NCBI GenBank assembly: GCA_035697545.1
Contig: DASSCT010000118.1
Coordinates: 1 to 9,241 of the forward strand
Reading direction: 5' to 3'
From: JACDAN01 sp035697545
Lineage (GTDB): Bacteria; Actinomycetota; Thermoleophilia; Gaiellales; Gaiellaceae
DNA length: 9,241 bases
Both the position numbers and the translations under genes were made by a program. This document shows, one piece after another, positions 1 through 5,852 of the stretch (within the stretch, counting starts at the first letter, position 1; each line of letters opens with the position of its first letter). A model generated the notes under the pieces. That model saw only the letters and a program-made list of their open reading frames with translations, had not been told where the DNA came from and made no database searches.

Positions 1-1292
1 AGCCCCCGCCAACCGTTCACACACTCGCTCGAGCCGGGGGCGCCGCCGCGGTAGGGGTTCGGCCACGTGGCGCTCGCGTTCATCCCTTCGATCCAGGTGC
101 GGTTCGGCCAGACCGACCACTTCGGGTTCGCACCGTCGGTCACGTCCATGTAGTGCTCCAGGAGCTCGCAGTCCGCAACGTGGATGGTCTGCGTGACCAT
201 GTCCGAATACGAGTACTGCGGGATCGCGGCGTCGATGATCACGCCCGGGTGCCGCTGGGCGTAGACGTACTGCTGGATCGCACCGCCTGAGCCGCCGACG
301 CCGACCGTGTAGCGCGGGACGCCGTAGCCCTCGATGAAGCGCTCCTTCGTCATGATCGCCGTCTCGGCGCCGAGGACGAGGTTGTAGTGCGTCGAGGTCC
401 GGGTGCCGCTCGAGTGGATGATCGCGTAGCCCTTCGAGAGGCCGGGGTCGTACATGTGGCTGCCGCCGACCGTTCCCTGGTTGTGTCCGATCGCGACGCC
501 GCCGTCGAAGGCGTAGATCGCCCGCCGGTTCCACAGCGAGGTGTCCGGCGGAGCGGCCGGGTCACCGGGCGGCGCAAGGATCGTGATCGCGTAGATGAAG
601 CGGTTGATCGTCCCGCGCTCGCGCCGCAAGACGTACGGGACCGTCCGGCCGTCGAGCGTGGTCGTCATCGCAACATCGGCGGGCAGCGAACCGGGCGGGA
701 GCGCTTCGAACCGCCCGGTGGTCGTGCTGCGGTAGAGGAAGTCGACCACCGTCGCGACCGTACAGTCCTTGCTCCAGCCGATCGTGGGTGACGTCGTCTG
801 GCCCGGCGTTTGGAAGAGGCGCATGCCGATGCCGGCCTGATTGTCCACCTGCGGGAACCCGAGCCCGGCCTGAGTCTGCGTCTTGCAGACGAACGGCTGC
901 TGCTGCGGCCCCGAGAAGATCGGACCGGTCACCGGGTGGTTGACGAGCTGGAGCTCGGCCGTCGGACGTCCTTTGCCACGGCCGTTCGAGTCCGCGAAGA
1001 GGGTATTTGCTCCGAGGTGCATCCCGTCCACCATCCCGGTCAGCGTGCGCGCCTCGGGATCGAGGGTCAGCGTCGAGGTGACGTCCTCCCCGTTCAGGGA
1101 CAGCGTCGCCTTGTGCAGCGGCACGTTCTGCGGAATCGTCAGCCGCACGAGCGCATCGCCGCCCGTGACCATGGTCGCCGGGCTCGACAGCACCCGAAGC
1201 TCGAAGTCATGCGTGGACGCGGTCGGCGACGCCGGTGCCAGCACAAGGGCTCCGGCGAGCGCGAGCAGCGCCCAAACCAGTCGCTTTCTCAT
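1..1292 (-). CDS. Secreted DUF6351-family protein, alpha/beta-hydrolase-like (partial, C-terminus outside window)
   Basis: About 430 residues are visible; the gene runs off the left edge. The ATG at 1290-1292 is preceded by a strong Shine-Dalgarno (GGAGGGGAG, read on the minus strand). Residues 1-26 form a signal peptide (MRKR, hydrophobic LVWALLALAGALVLAP, then an Ala/Ser-rich cleavage region), so export is expected. The mature part starts with a beta-rich domain (FELRVLSSPATMVTGGDALV) and reaches NHPVTGPIFSGPQQQPFVC around residues 117-136, which I recognise as typical of DUF6351. A nucleophile-elbow-like VGVGGSGGAIQQY lies near residue 335 (Ser335 the candidate nucleophile), as in tannase, feruloyl-esterase and hydroxybutyrate-oligomer hydrolase relatives. 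Acid and His partners would lie beyond the window. Substrate unknown; an extracellular esterase or depolymerase is inference. It is divergent from the amidase gene and not part of the ribosomal operon. Confidence 0.8.
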   Translation of the reverse strand, partial: MRKRLVWALLALAGALVLAPASPTASTHDFELRVLSSPATMVTGGDALVRLTIPQNVPLHKATLSLNGEDVTSTLTLDPEARTLTGMVDGMHLGANTLFADSNGRGKGRPTAELQLVNHPVTGPIFSGPQQQPFVCKTQTQAGLGFPQVDNQAGIGMRLFQTPGQTTSPTIGWSKDCTVATVVDFLYRSTTTGRFEALPPGSLPADVAMTTTLDGRTVPYVLRRERGTINRFIYAITILAPPGDPAAPPDTSLWNRRAIYAFDGGVAIGHNQGTVGGSHMYDPGLSKGYAIIHSSGTRTSTHYNLVLGAETAIMTKERFIEGYGVPRYTVGVGGSGGAIQQYVYAQRHPGVIIDAAIPQYSYSDMVTQTIHVADCELLEHYMDVTDGANPKWSVWPNRTWIEGMNASATWPNPYRGGAPGSSECVNGWRG

Positions 1293-1308
1293 CTCTCCCC
1301 TCCGTTCA

Positions 1309-1339
1309 TTGACCCGTTCAGCCGGCGGGGACTATTGCA
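1309..1339. promoter_or_regulatory. Candidate back-to-back promoters for the divergent hydrolase and amidase genes
   Basis: The 99-bp gap between divergent genes holds one AT-richer block, ACTATTGCA (1331-1339). On the minus strand it reads TGC-AATAGT, an extended -10-like element about 38 bp before the hydrolase ATG. On the plus strand TTGACC (1309-1314) is a 5/6 match to a -35 box, followed at 16-18 bp by weak -10 candidates in the same block. Both assignments rest on sequence match only. Confidence 0.35.
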
Positions 1340-1391
1340 CCGTGAGCCGAAACGCGCTGAGCATCCGTAGCATCGAAGGGTGCTCCTCGAG

Positions 1392-2018
1392 ATGTTCACA
1401 GCCGCGCTCATCTGTCTCGATCCGGGCCACGGGACGCTGCCTGCGATCGGGCGCCAGCGGGAGCCGATCGGCCCGGGCTCGCATGCGACGAAGATCAAGG
1501 ACGGCGGCGGCGGCGCCGGCGAGGCGGACATCGCGCTCCGGATCGCCCGGCGGACGAGAGTGCTGCTGCTCCGGCGCGGCTACCGCGTGGCGATGACGCG
1601 GACCGGTTCCACCTACCGCCGCGGGAACATTGCCCGCGCGCAGTTCTGCAACCGGCGTGGCGCGGCGCTGATGCTCCGTATCCACGCCGACGGTTCGACG
1701 AGTGCTTCCCAGCGCGGCGTTTCAACGCTCACTCCGGCCTTCTACCGCGGCTGGACGGATGACGTCTACCGCTCGAGCCGGCGAGCGGCCCGCGCGATCC
1801 AGTCCGGGCTCGTTCGCGCGACCGGCGCCCGCGATCTCGGGATCGTCGAGCGCTCCGACCTGACCGGGTTCAACTGGGCGAACGTGCCCGTCGTCCTGGC
1901 AGAGACCGGCTTCCTGAGCAACCCCGTCGAGCGGCGGTTGCTCTCGTCGAGCGGCTATCAGTGGCGGGTCGCCCGCGGGCTCACCGCCGGCGTCGCCGCG
2001 TTCAGTCCTCCTCGTTAG
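1392..2018 (+). CDS. N-acetylmuramoyl-L-alanine amidase, Amidase_3 family, no signal peptide
   Basis: Predicted zinc amidase cleaving the bond between N-acetylmuramic acid and L-alanine of peptidoglycan. With the ATG start the protein has 208 residues and is essentially a bare catalytic domain. The expected Amidase_3 landmarks are present: LDPGHG with zinc ligand His13, Glu44 in GEADIALRIA (second ligand), His98 in RIHADG (third ligand, matching the family's S-I-H-A-N), and catalytic Glu171 in ETGFLSN. There is no signal peptide, membrane segment or SPOR/LysM-type wall-binding domain, so the route to peptidoglycan is unclear; cytoplasmic peptide recycling, lysis-dependent release or non-classical export are options. 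An in-frame GTG at 1380 would add four residues. I prefer ATG 1392 because GAAGGG (1375-1380) lies upstream of it but overlaps the GTG. It is transcribed alone and meets the minus-strand gene tail to tail. Confidence 0.87.
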   Translation: MFTAALICLDPGHGTLPAIGRQREPIGPGSHATKIKDGGGGAGEADIALRIARRTRVLLLRRGYRVAMTRTGSTYRRGNIARAQFCNRRGAALMLRIHADGSTSASQRGVSTLTPAFYRGWTDDVYRSSRRAARAIQSGLVRATGARDLGIVERSDLTGFNWANVPVVLAETGFLSNPVERRLLSSSGYQWRVARGLTAGVAAFSPPR

Positions 2019-2310
2019 CGGCCCGCATCCGGTCGACGGCCGACCGCCCCTCGGCGTGAATCTCGCTGCGGCGCTCCCCCGGGTCGGCGGGAAGCGGCTC
2101 GGCGGCGTCGACGGTCGTTTCGGCCGACTCGAACTCTTCGCGGTCGTCGACGACGACGCGCGACTCGTCGAGCCGCTGGCGGAGCGCGTCCGCCCGGGGA
2201 TCGACGGGCTCGATCTCGACCCAGCCCGGCGGCCGGCGGCGGATCGAGCGCCAGAGCGCGGCGACCGCCACGGCGATCCCGCCGGTCAGCAGCGCTATGC
2301 GGCGGTTCAC
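2002..2310 (-). CDS. Small single-pass membrane protein of unknown function
   Basis: A 102-residue protein that I do not recognise. Residues 1-4 are basic (MNRR), residues 5-20 form one hydrophobic segment (IALLTGGIAVAVAALW), followed by a positively charged SIRRRPPG stretch. The remaining ~70 residues are hydrophilic, acidic and likely disordered (RADALRQRLDESRVVVDDREEFESAETTVD). This suggests an N-terminal membrane anchor with a cytoplasmic tail. The start is GTG (2308-2310) with no Shine-Dalgarno upstream, so a leaderless or weakly initiated message is possible. The stop overlaps the end of the convergent amidase gene by 17 bp. Its start lies 5 bp from the left arm of the 17-bp inverted repeat that precedes rpsF. 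Composition and position support a real gene, but without homology the call is moderate. Confidence 0.6.
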   Translation of the reverse strand: MNRRIALLTGGIAVAVAALWRSIRRRPPGWVEIEPVDPRADALRQRLDESRVVVDDREEFESAETTVDAAEPLPADPGERRSEIHAEGRSAVDRMRAANEED

Positions 2311-2315
2311 GGGTA

Positions 2316-2394
2316 GATGGCCGCTGCCACGAGATCGCAGGTTCGGGGCGCCAGATCGTGCATCCGGACGCGCGTGATCGTGGCAGCGGCCATC
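2316..2394. repeat. Perfect 17-bp inverted repeat between divergent genes, upstream of rpsF
   Basis: GATGGCCGCTGCCACGA (2316-2332) and TCGTGGCAGCGGCCATC (2378-2394) are exact reverse complements, 17 of 17, separated by 45 nt. The left arm sits 5 bp from the GTG of the minus-strand membrane-protein gene. The right arm overlaps the -35 zone of the rpsF promoter. Each arm therefore faces outward towards one gene. It may be a pair of operator half-sites or a long hairpin; which one cannot be told from sequence. Confidence 0.85.
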
Positions 2395-2402
2395 GAGGCC
2401 GA

Positions 2403-2411
2403 TGCTACACT
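2403..2411 (+). promoter_or_regulatory. Extended -10 promoter of the rpsF operon
   Basis: TGCTACACT gives an extended -10 (TGn) followed by TACACT, four of six matches to TATAAT. No good -35 box lies 16-18 bp upstream; that zone is occupied by the right arm of the inverted repeat. The predicted transcription start near 2418 gives a leader of about 53 nt before the rpsF GTG. Confidence 0.5.
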
Positions 2412-2419
2412 GCCCGCCG

Positions 2420-2467
2420 CTTCCTGCCCCGCTGCCGCGCAGCGTGGCCGTCTAGACCGGAGGAAGG
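2420..2467 (+). promoter_or_regulatory. rpsF leader: helix that can hide the ribosome binding site
   Basis: CTTCCT (2420-2425) is exactly complementary to AGGAAG (2461-2466), which is part of the GGAGGAAGG Shine-Dalgarno of rpsF. With a single bulged G at 2426, CC 2427-2428 can also pair with GG 2459-2460. Inside this helix lie a 6-bp hairpin CGCTGC-CGC-GCAGCG (2430-2444) with a CCG in or next to its loop, and the palindrome GTCTAGAC (2450-2457). Leaders of rpsF operons in many bacteria bind the S6:S18 complex through a CCG-containing hairpin, so autoregulation is plausible. I cannot confirm that this leader fits the known consensus. Confidence 0.4.
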
Positions 2468-2470
2468 ACT

Positions 2471-2842
2471 GTGTCGCCCTACGAAATCCTGCTCATGCTC
2501 GATCCGGAGCTCCCGGAGGAGCGCCAGAACGAGATCGTCACCCGCACGCGCGAGCTAATCGAGCGCAGCGGCGGGACCTGGGACGCTCACGATGTCTGGG
2601 GGCGGCGCAAGCTCGCCTACGAGATCGACCACAAGTCGGACGGCATCTACCACCTGCTGACCTTTTCGGCCCAGCCGGAGACCCTCGACGAGGTCTCGCG
2701 CATCCTCAAGATCACCGACGGAGTCATGCGCCACATGGCCGTCCGGCGGAGCGAGCAACGTCCAGTCGGGACGGTAGCGTCGCCGCCTCAGGACCGGCAG
2801 GATGCACCGGAGCCGGAACCCGTCGCTGCAGAGGAGGAATAG
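2471..2842 (+). CDS. rpsF: 30S ribosomal protein S6
   Basis: S6 binds with S18 to the central domain of 16S rRNA in the small-subunit platform. The 123 residues align along the family: MSPYEILLMLDPEL at the N-terminus, WGRRKLAYEI at 43-52, DGIYHLLTFSA around 57-67 and ILKITDGVMRHMAVR at 78-92. The C-terminal 30 residues are hydrophilic and end in a Glu/Pro-rich tail (EPEPVAAEEE). An acidic S6 tail resembles that of E. coli S6, which RimK extends with glutamates, but no modification can be inferred here. The GTG start is fixed by a strong GGAGGAAGG (2459-2467) three bases upstream. It is first in the rpsF-ssb-rpsR-rplI operon; its stop is 2 nt before the ssb ATG. Confidence 0.97.
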   Translation: MSPYEILLMLDPELPEERQNEIVTRTRELIERSGGTWDAHDVWGRRKLAYEIDHKSDGIYHLLTFSAQPETLDEVSRILKITDGVMRHMAVRRSEQRPVGTVASPPQDRQDAPEPEPVAAEEE

Positions 2843-2844
2843 GC

Positions 2845-3279
2845 ATGGCCAACATCAACCGCGTCGTTCTCGTTGGGAACCTGACCAAGGACCCGGAGCT
2901 CCGGCACACGCCGAGCGGCACCGCCGTCTGCAAGCTCCGCATCGCCGTCAACACGCGCCAGAAGGACTCGTCCACCGGCGAGTGGGGCGACAAGCCGAAC
3001 TACTTCGACGTCACCGTCTGGGGCAACCAGGGCGAGAGCTGCGCGCAGTACCTCTCGAAGGGCCGCGCAGTCGCCGTCGACGGCCGCCTCGACTGGCGCG
3101 AGTGGGAGGCGCAGGACGGCACGAAGCGCCAGGCGGTCGAGATCATCGCCGACACCGTCCAGTTCATCGGCGGCCGCGGCGAGGGTGAAGGCGGCGAGCG
3201 CCAGTTCGTCCCCGCCGGCGCGCAGCAGGAGAACGCGGACTTCTCGACCTCCGCAACCGACGACGACATTCCCTTCTGA
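2845..3279 (+). CDS. ssb: Single-stranded DNA-binding protein
   Basis: SSB coats single-stranded DNA during replication, repair and recombination and recruits partners through its acidic tip. The 144-residue protein has a complete OB-fold: INRVVLVGNLTKDPELR at 4-20, KLRIAVNT at 30-37, NYFDVTVWGNQGE at 52-64 and LSKGRAVAVDGRLDWREWEA at 70-89. A short Gly/Glu/Gln linker (about 110-136) leads to the canonical tip DDDIPF at 139-144. The linker is shorter than in many actinobacterial SSBs. The Shine-Dalgarno GGAGGA lies inside the end of rpsF (2832-2837), indicating translational coupling. The TGA stop shares one base with the rpsR ATG (TGATG). Confidence 0.97.
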   Translation: MANINRVVLVGNLTKDPELRHTPSGTAVCKLRIAVNTRQKDSSTGEWGDKPNYFDVTVWGNQGESCAQYLSKGRAVAVDGRLDWREWEAQDGTKRQAVEIIADTVQFIGGRGEGEGGERQFVPAGAQQENADFSTSATDDDIPF

Positions 3280-3545
3280 TGGCGAAGGCACGTAGAGGAG
3301 AGCAGCGGACGGGACGCCGCGGGCCGCCCACCGGTCCGATCAAGCGGCGGTCCTGCCAGTTCTGCCGCGACAAGGTCGACGAGGTGGATTACAAGAACGC
3401 GAACCAGCTTCGTCGGTTCGTCTCCGAGAAGGGGAAGATCCGCTCCCGCCGCATCACCGGCACCTGCCGGCGCCATCAGCGGCAGGTCGCGCTCGCCGTC
3501 AAGCGAGCGCGCGAGATGGCGCTGCTGCCGTACGCGACCACCTAG
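3279..3545 (+). CDS. rpsR: 30S ribosomal protein S18, cysteine-containing (zinc-ribbon) type
   Basis: S18 pairs with S6 in the platform of the 30S subunit. The 88 residues contain the family core DYKNANQLRRFVSEKGKI and the C-terminal VALAVKRAREMALLPY. Cys26-x-x-Cys29 (CQFC) and Cys63-x-x-His66 (CRRH) form a likely zinc site. This matches the C+ form of S18 described in actinobacteria, which often also encode a C- paralogue used under zinc limitation and controlled by Zur. No Zur-like site or second copy is seen in this window. The start overlaps the ssb stop by one base, so it is probably translated by coupling; rplI follows after 5 nt. Confidence 0.97.
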   Translation: MAKARRGEQRTGRRGPPTGPIKRRSCQFCRDKVDEVDYKNANQLRRFVSEKGKIRSRRITGTCRRHQRQVALAVKRAREMALLPYATT

Positions 3546-3550
3546 GCGTC

Positions 3551-4252
3551 ATGCAGGTCATCCTCCTCCAGGACGTCGACAAGGTCGGGCTGCGCGGCGA
3601 GGTCGTCGAGGTCGCCCGCGGCTATGCGCGCAACTACCTGCTGCCGCGCCAGCTGGCCCAGGCCGCGACGCGGGGGGCGCTCGAGGATCTCCGTCGCCGC
3701 GACGAGGTTCGGGCCCGCCAGGAGGCGCGGACGCACGAGGAGGCGCGGGACATCGCCGCCCGGCTGGAGCAGACCGTGCTCCGCTTTGACGTGAAGGCAG
3801 GGCCCACGGGTTCCTTGTTCGGATCGGTAACGGCGACGGACATCTCCGACCGGCTCTGGGCCGACCACAAGATCCGGATCGACCGCCGCAAGGTCGACCG
3901 CGATCCGATCAAGCGCGTGGGCCGCTACGAGGTGCCGCTCGAGGTCTTCACGGACGTCGACGCGACGCTTCGCCTCGAAGTCGTCCCCGAAGGCGGCGAC
4001 GTCGCCGAGATGGAAGCGATGGAAGCCGCCGCGCGGGCGGAGGAGGAGGCGGCAGCAGCCGCCGAGGCCGAGGCCGCTGCAGCCGAGCCGGAGGGCGCGG
4101 TCGAAACGGAGGACTGGGTCGTAGAGCTCGAGGAGGAGGAGGCTGCGCCGGAACCCGAGGAGGCGGCCGGCGAGCGCGCGGAGGCCGGGGCCTCTGAGCC
4201 CGCAGAGGCCGAGGCCGAGGACGAGCCCGAGCGCGAGCGCGCCGAGCAGTAA
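3551..4252 (+). CDS. rplI: 50S ribosomal protein L9 with long acidic C-terminal extension
   Basis: L9 binds 23S rRNA near the L1 stalk and helps keep the reading frame. Residues 1-149 are a normal L9: MQVILLQDVDKVGLRGEVVEVARGYARNYLLP at the N-terminus, a helical connector rich in Arg/Glu (about 43-74), and the C-terminal domain with GSLFGSVTATDI near 87-98 and a final LRLEVVPEGG. The family usually ends there, near 148 residues. This protein has 233, the extra 83 (151-233) being almost only Ala, Glu and Pro: by my count 32 acidic, 28 Ala and only 4 Arg. The tail is in frame, with no stop between core and tail and the same strong GC bias, so it looks like a genuine extension rather than a frameshift. 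The Shine-Dalgarno is weak; coupling to rpsR (5-nt gap) is likely. Confidence 0.96.
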   Translation: MQVILLQDVDKVGLRGEVVEVARGYARNYLLPRQLAQAATRGALEDLRRRDEVRARQEARTHEEARDIAARLEQTVLRFDVKAGPTGSLFGSVTATDISDRLWADHKIRIDRRKVDRDPIKRVGRYEVPLEVFTDVDATLRLEVVPEGGDVAEMEAMEAAARAEEEAAAAAEAEAAAAEPEGAVETEDWVVELEEEEAAPEPEEAAGERAEAGASEPAEAEAEDEPERERAEQ

Positions 4253-4264
4253 CGAAACACGAAC

Positions 4265-4280
4265 AACTTGTCCACAGGTT
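4265..4280 (+). promoter_or_regulatory. DnaA-box-like TTGTCCACA inside an imperfect dyad, rplI-dnaB gap
   Basis: TTGTCCACA (4268-4276) equals the DnaA-box form preferred in high-GC actinobacteria. It is embedded in AACTTGTCCACAGGTT, where the outer bases are symmetric (AAC.TGT..ACA.GTT). A second, one-mismatch site, TTGTCCCCA on the minus strand, lies at 4356-4364. Two sites 80 bp apart before the replicative helicase gene could be regulatory, but this is not a cluster of the kind seen at oriC. Confidence 0.4.
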
Positions 4281-4391
4281 CGGCCTGGCCTGGGGATTCC
4301 CGTACGAAAAAGGCGCTCGGAGCGGGAAGTCCGTCCGCGCTAAACGCCGCCGTCGTGGGGACAACGTCCGCCCGGCAGTGGAGAATACTGT

Positions 4392-4405
4392 CGAACATGT
4401 GTTCT
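4392..4405 (+). promoter_or_regulatory. Candidate LexA (SOS) box upstream of dnaB
   Basis: CGAACATGTGTTCT matches 13 of 14 positions of the Gram-positive/actinobacterial LexA consensus CGAACRNRYGTTYC. With the preceding T it reads TCGAAC-ATGT-GTTC, also close to the mycobacterial TCGAAC-N4-GTTCGA. It lies 74 bp before the dnaB ATG. Just upstream, TACTGT (4386-4391) is a possible -10, which would put the box over the transcription start; that promoter match is weak. Confidence 0.5.
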
Positions 4406-4431
4406 TCAGCCTGCATATCGGGGGTTTTTCG

Positions 4432-4445
4432 CCCTAGTAGTAGGG
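4432..4445 (+). repeat. Small hairpin CCCTA-GTAG-TAGGG in the dnaB upstream region
   Basis: A 5-bp stem with a 4-nt loop, 34 bp before the dnaB start. It follows a GGGGGTTTTT run (4420-4429) rather than preceding one, so it does not look like an intrinsic terminator. Role unknown; it may be chance. Confidence 0.25.
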
Positions 4446-4479
4446 GACAGCGGGGTTGCGCCCGCGCGGGAGGCGCGAA

Positions 4480-5850
4480 ATGAATGCACCCGTGAGCGCT
4501 CAGATCGCCTCGGTCGTCCAACCGGCGACGACGGCCCCGGTCCCGCCGCAGAATCTCGATGCCGAGGAGTCGGTTCTGGGCTCGATGCTGCTCTCCCCGG
4601 GCGCGATCGGAGCCGTCAGCGAGATCCTCGACGCGGCCGATTTCTATCGCGAGAGCCACGCCAAGATCTACCGCGCCGCCCTCGCTCTGTACGCGCGCGG
4701 GGAGCCCGTCGACGCGATCACGCTGATCGACGCGCTCGAGGAGCGCAGTGAGCTCGACGGTGCCGGCGGCCGTGACCGAATCCACGAGCTCGCCGCGCTC
4801 GTGCCGGCTACGGCGAACGCCGCGCACTACGCGCGGATCGTCCGCGAGATGGCGACGCTGCGTGGGCTCATTCGCGTCGGCCAGGAGGTCGGGCGGCTCG
4901 GCTGGGAGCGCCCGGGCGAGACCGTGGATCTCGTCGACCGCGCGGAGCAGCTGATCTTCGAGCTCTCGCAGAGCCGGGTCACGGGCGAGTTCGCGCACAT
5001 CGAGGCTCTCCTCAAAGAGAGCTTCGAGCGGATCACGGCGCTCTATGAAGCCGGCGAGGAGATCACGGGCGTCCCATCCGGGTTCCGCGACCTCGACCGC
5101 CTCACCTCGGGCTTCCAGCCGGGGAACCTCATTATCCTCGCGGCCCGTCCGAGCATGGGGAAGTCCGGGCTCGCGCTCTGCATGGCGGCCAACATCGCCG
5201 TGCGGCGCGAGCTGCCCGTGGCGCTGTTCACTCTCGAGATGTCGAAGTCCGAGGTGACGCAGCGCCTGATGTGCAGCGAAGCGAAGGTCGAGTCGCAGCG
5301 GCTGCGCACCGGCAAGCTCGCGGCAGACGACTGGCCGCGGCTGACGGCGGCCTGCGACAAGCTCTCGAAGGCGCCGGTCTACGTCGACGACACCGGCTCG
5401 ATCACGATGATGGAGATCCGCTCGAAGGCCCGGCGCCTGAAGTCGAAGGAGCCGACGCTGGCGCTGATCATCGTCGATTACCTGCAGCTGATGACGTCCG
5501 GATCCAATCCGGAAAACCGCGTGCAGGAGGTCTCGCAGATCTCGCGGAACCTGAAGGTGCTGGCGCGCGACCTGGAGGTTCCGGTGCTCGCGTTGTCGCA
5601 GCTCTCGCGCGCCGTCGAACAGCGCCACGACAAGCGCCCGATCCTTTCGGACCTGAGAGAAAGTGGCAGTCTCGAGCAGGACTCGGATCTCGTCTTCTTC
5701 ATCTACCGGGACGAGTACTACAACGACGAGACCGAGGCGCAGGGCATCGCCGAGGTGCACCTGGCCAAACACCGGAACGGGCCGACCGGGACCGAGAAGC
5801 TCGCCTGGTTGAACCGGTATGCCAAGTTCGCGGATCTCGCCCCTGGATAA
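4480..5850 (+). CDS. dnaB: Replicative DNA helicase DnaB
   Basis: Hexameric 5'-3' helicase of the replication fork. The 456-residue protein has the N-terminal primase-interacting domain (about 24-125, NLDAEESVLGSMLLSPGAIG), a linker helix, and a RecA-like ATPase domain from about 190. Walker A is AARPSMGKS (221-229), the catalytic Glu is Glu253 in TLEMS, Walker B is IIVDYLQLM with Asp333, and the C-terminal AKHRNGPTG (429-437) carries the Lys/Arg finger residues. LRESGSLEQDSD (392-403) is also characteristic. Motifs are continuous, so there is no intein, although many actinobacterial dnaB genes have one. I chose ATG 4480 because GGGAGG (4468-4473) is ideally spaced; an in-frame TTG at 4456 would precede that site. 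It follows rplI after 227 bp, enough for its own promoter. Confidence 0.97.
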   Translation: MNAPVSAQIASVVQPATTAPVPPQNLDAEESVLGSMLLSPGAIGAVSEILDAADFYRESHAKIYRAALALYARGEPVDAITLIDALEERSELDGAGGRDRIHELAALVPATANAAHYARIVREMATLRGLIRVGQEVGRLGWERPGETVDLVDRAEQLIFELSQSRVTGEFAHIEALLKESFERITALYEAGEEITGVPSGFRDLDRLTSGFQPGNLIILAARPSMGKSGLALCMAANIAVRRELPVALFTLEMSKSEVTQRLMCSEAKVESQRLRTGKLAADDWPRLTAACDKLSKAPVYVDDTGSITMMEIRSKARRLKSKEPTLALIIVDYLQLMTSGSNPENRVQEVSQISRNLKVLARDLEVPVLALSQLSRAVEQRHDKRPILSDLRESGSLEQDSDLVFFIYRDEYYNDETEAQGIAEVHLAKHRNGPTGTEKLAWLNRYAKFADLAPG

Positions 5851-5852
5851 CG

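Noticed and set aside
387..1370. Plus-strand open frames opposite the DUF6351 gene
   Set aside because: The minus-strand frame has a signal peptide, SD and family motifs; the plus-strand products are Arg-rich and featureless.
2317..2844. Open frame extending ssb upstream through rpsF
   Set aside because: Only the part from 2845 looks like SSB; the upstream part is the wrong frame of rpsF, and the SD sits directly before ATG 2845.
4307..4324. Terminator-like CGCTCCGAGCG followed by a T run on the minus strand
   Set aside because: The stem is only about 4 bp with a realistic loop, and no minus-strand gene ends here.
4253..4479. Chromosomal origin of replication, because of TTGTCCACA near dnaB
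   Set aside because: Only one full match and one mismatched site, with no AT-rich unwinding region and no dnaA or dnaN nearby.
5142..5510. Possible intein in dnaB, common in actinobacterial homologues
   Set aside because: Walker A, TLEMS and Walker B follow each other at normal spacing and the protein is 456 residues long.
3925..5772. A 615-codon open frame on the minus strand across rplI, the gap and dnaB
   Set aside because: It is antisense to two unambiguous genes, contains low-complexity Arg/Leu/Asp-rich sequence typical of GC-rich shadows, and shows no domain.
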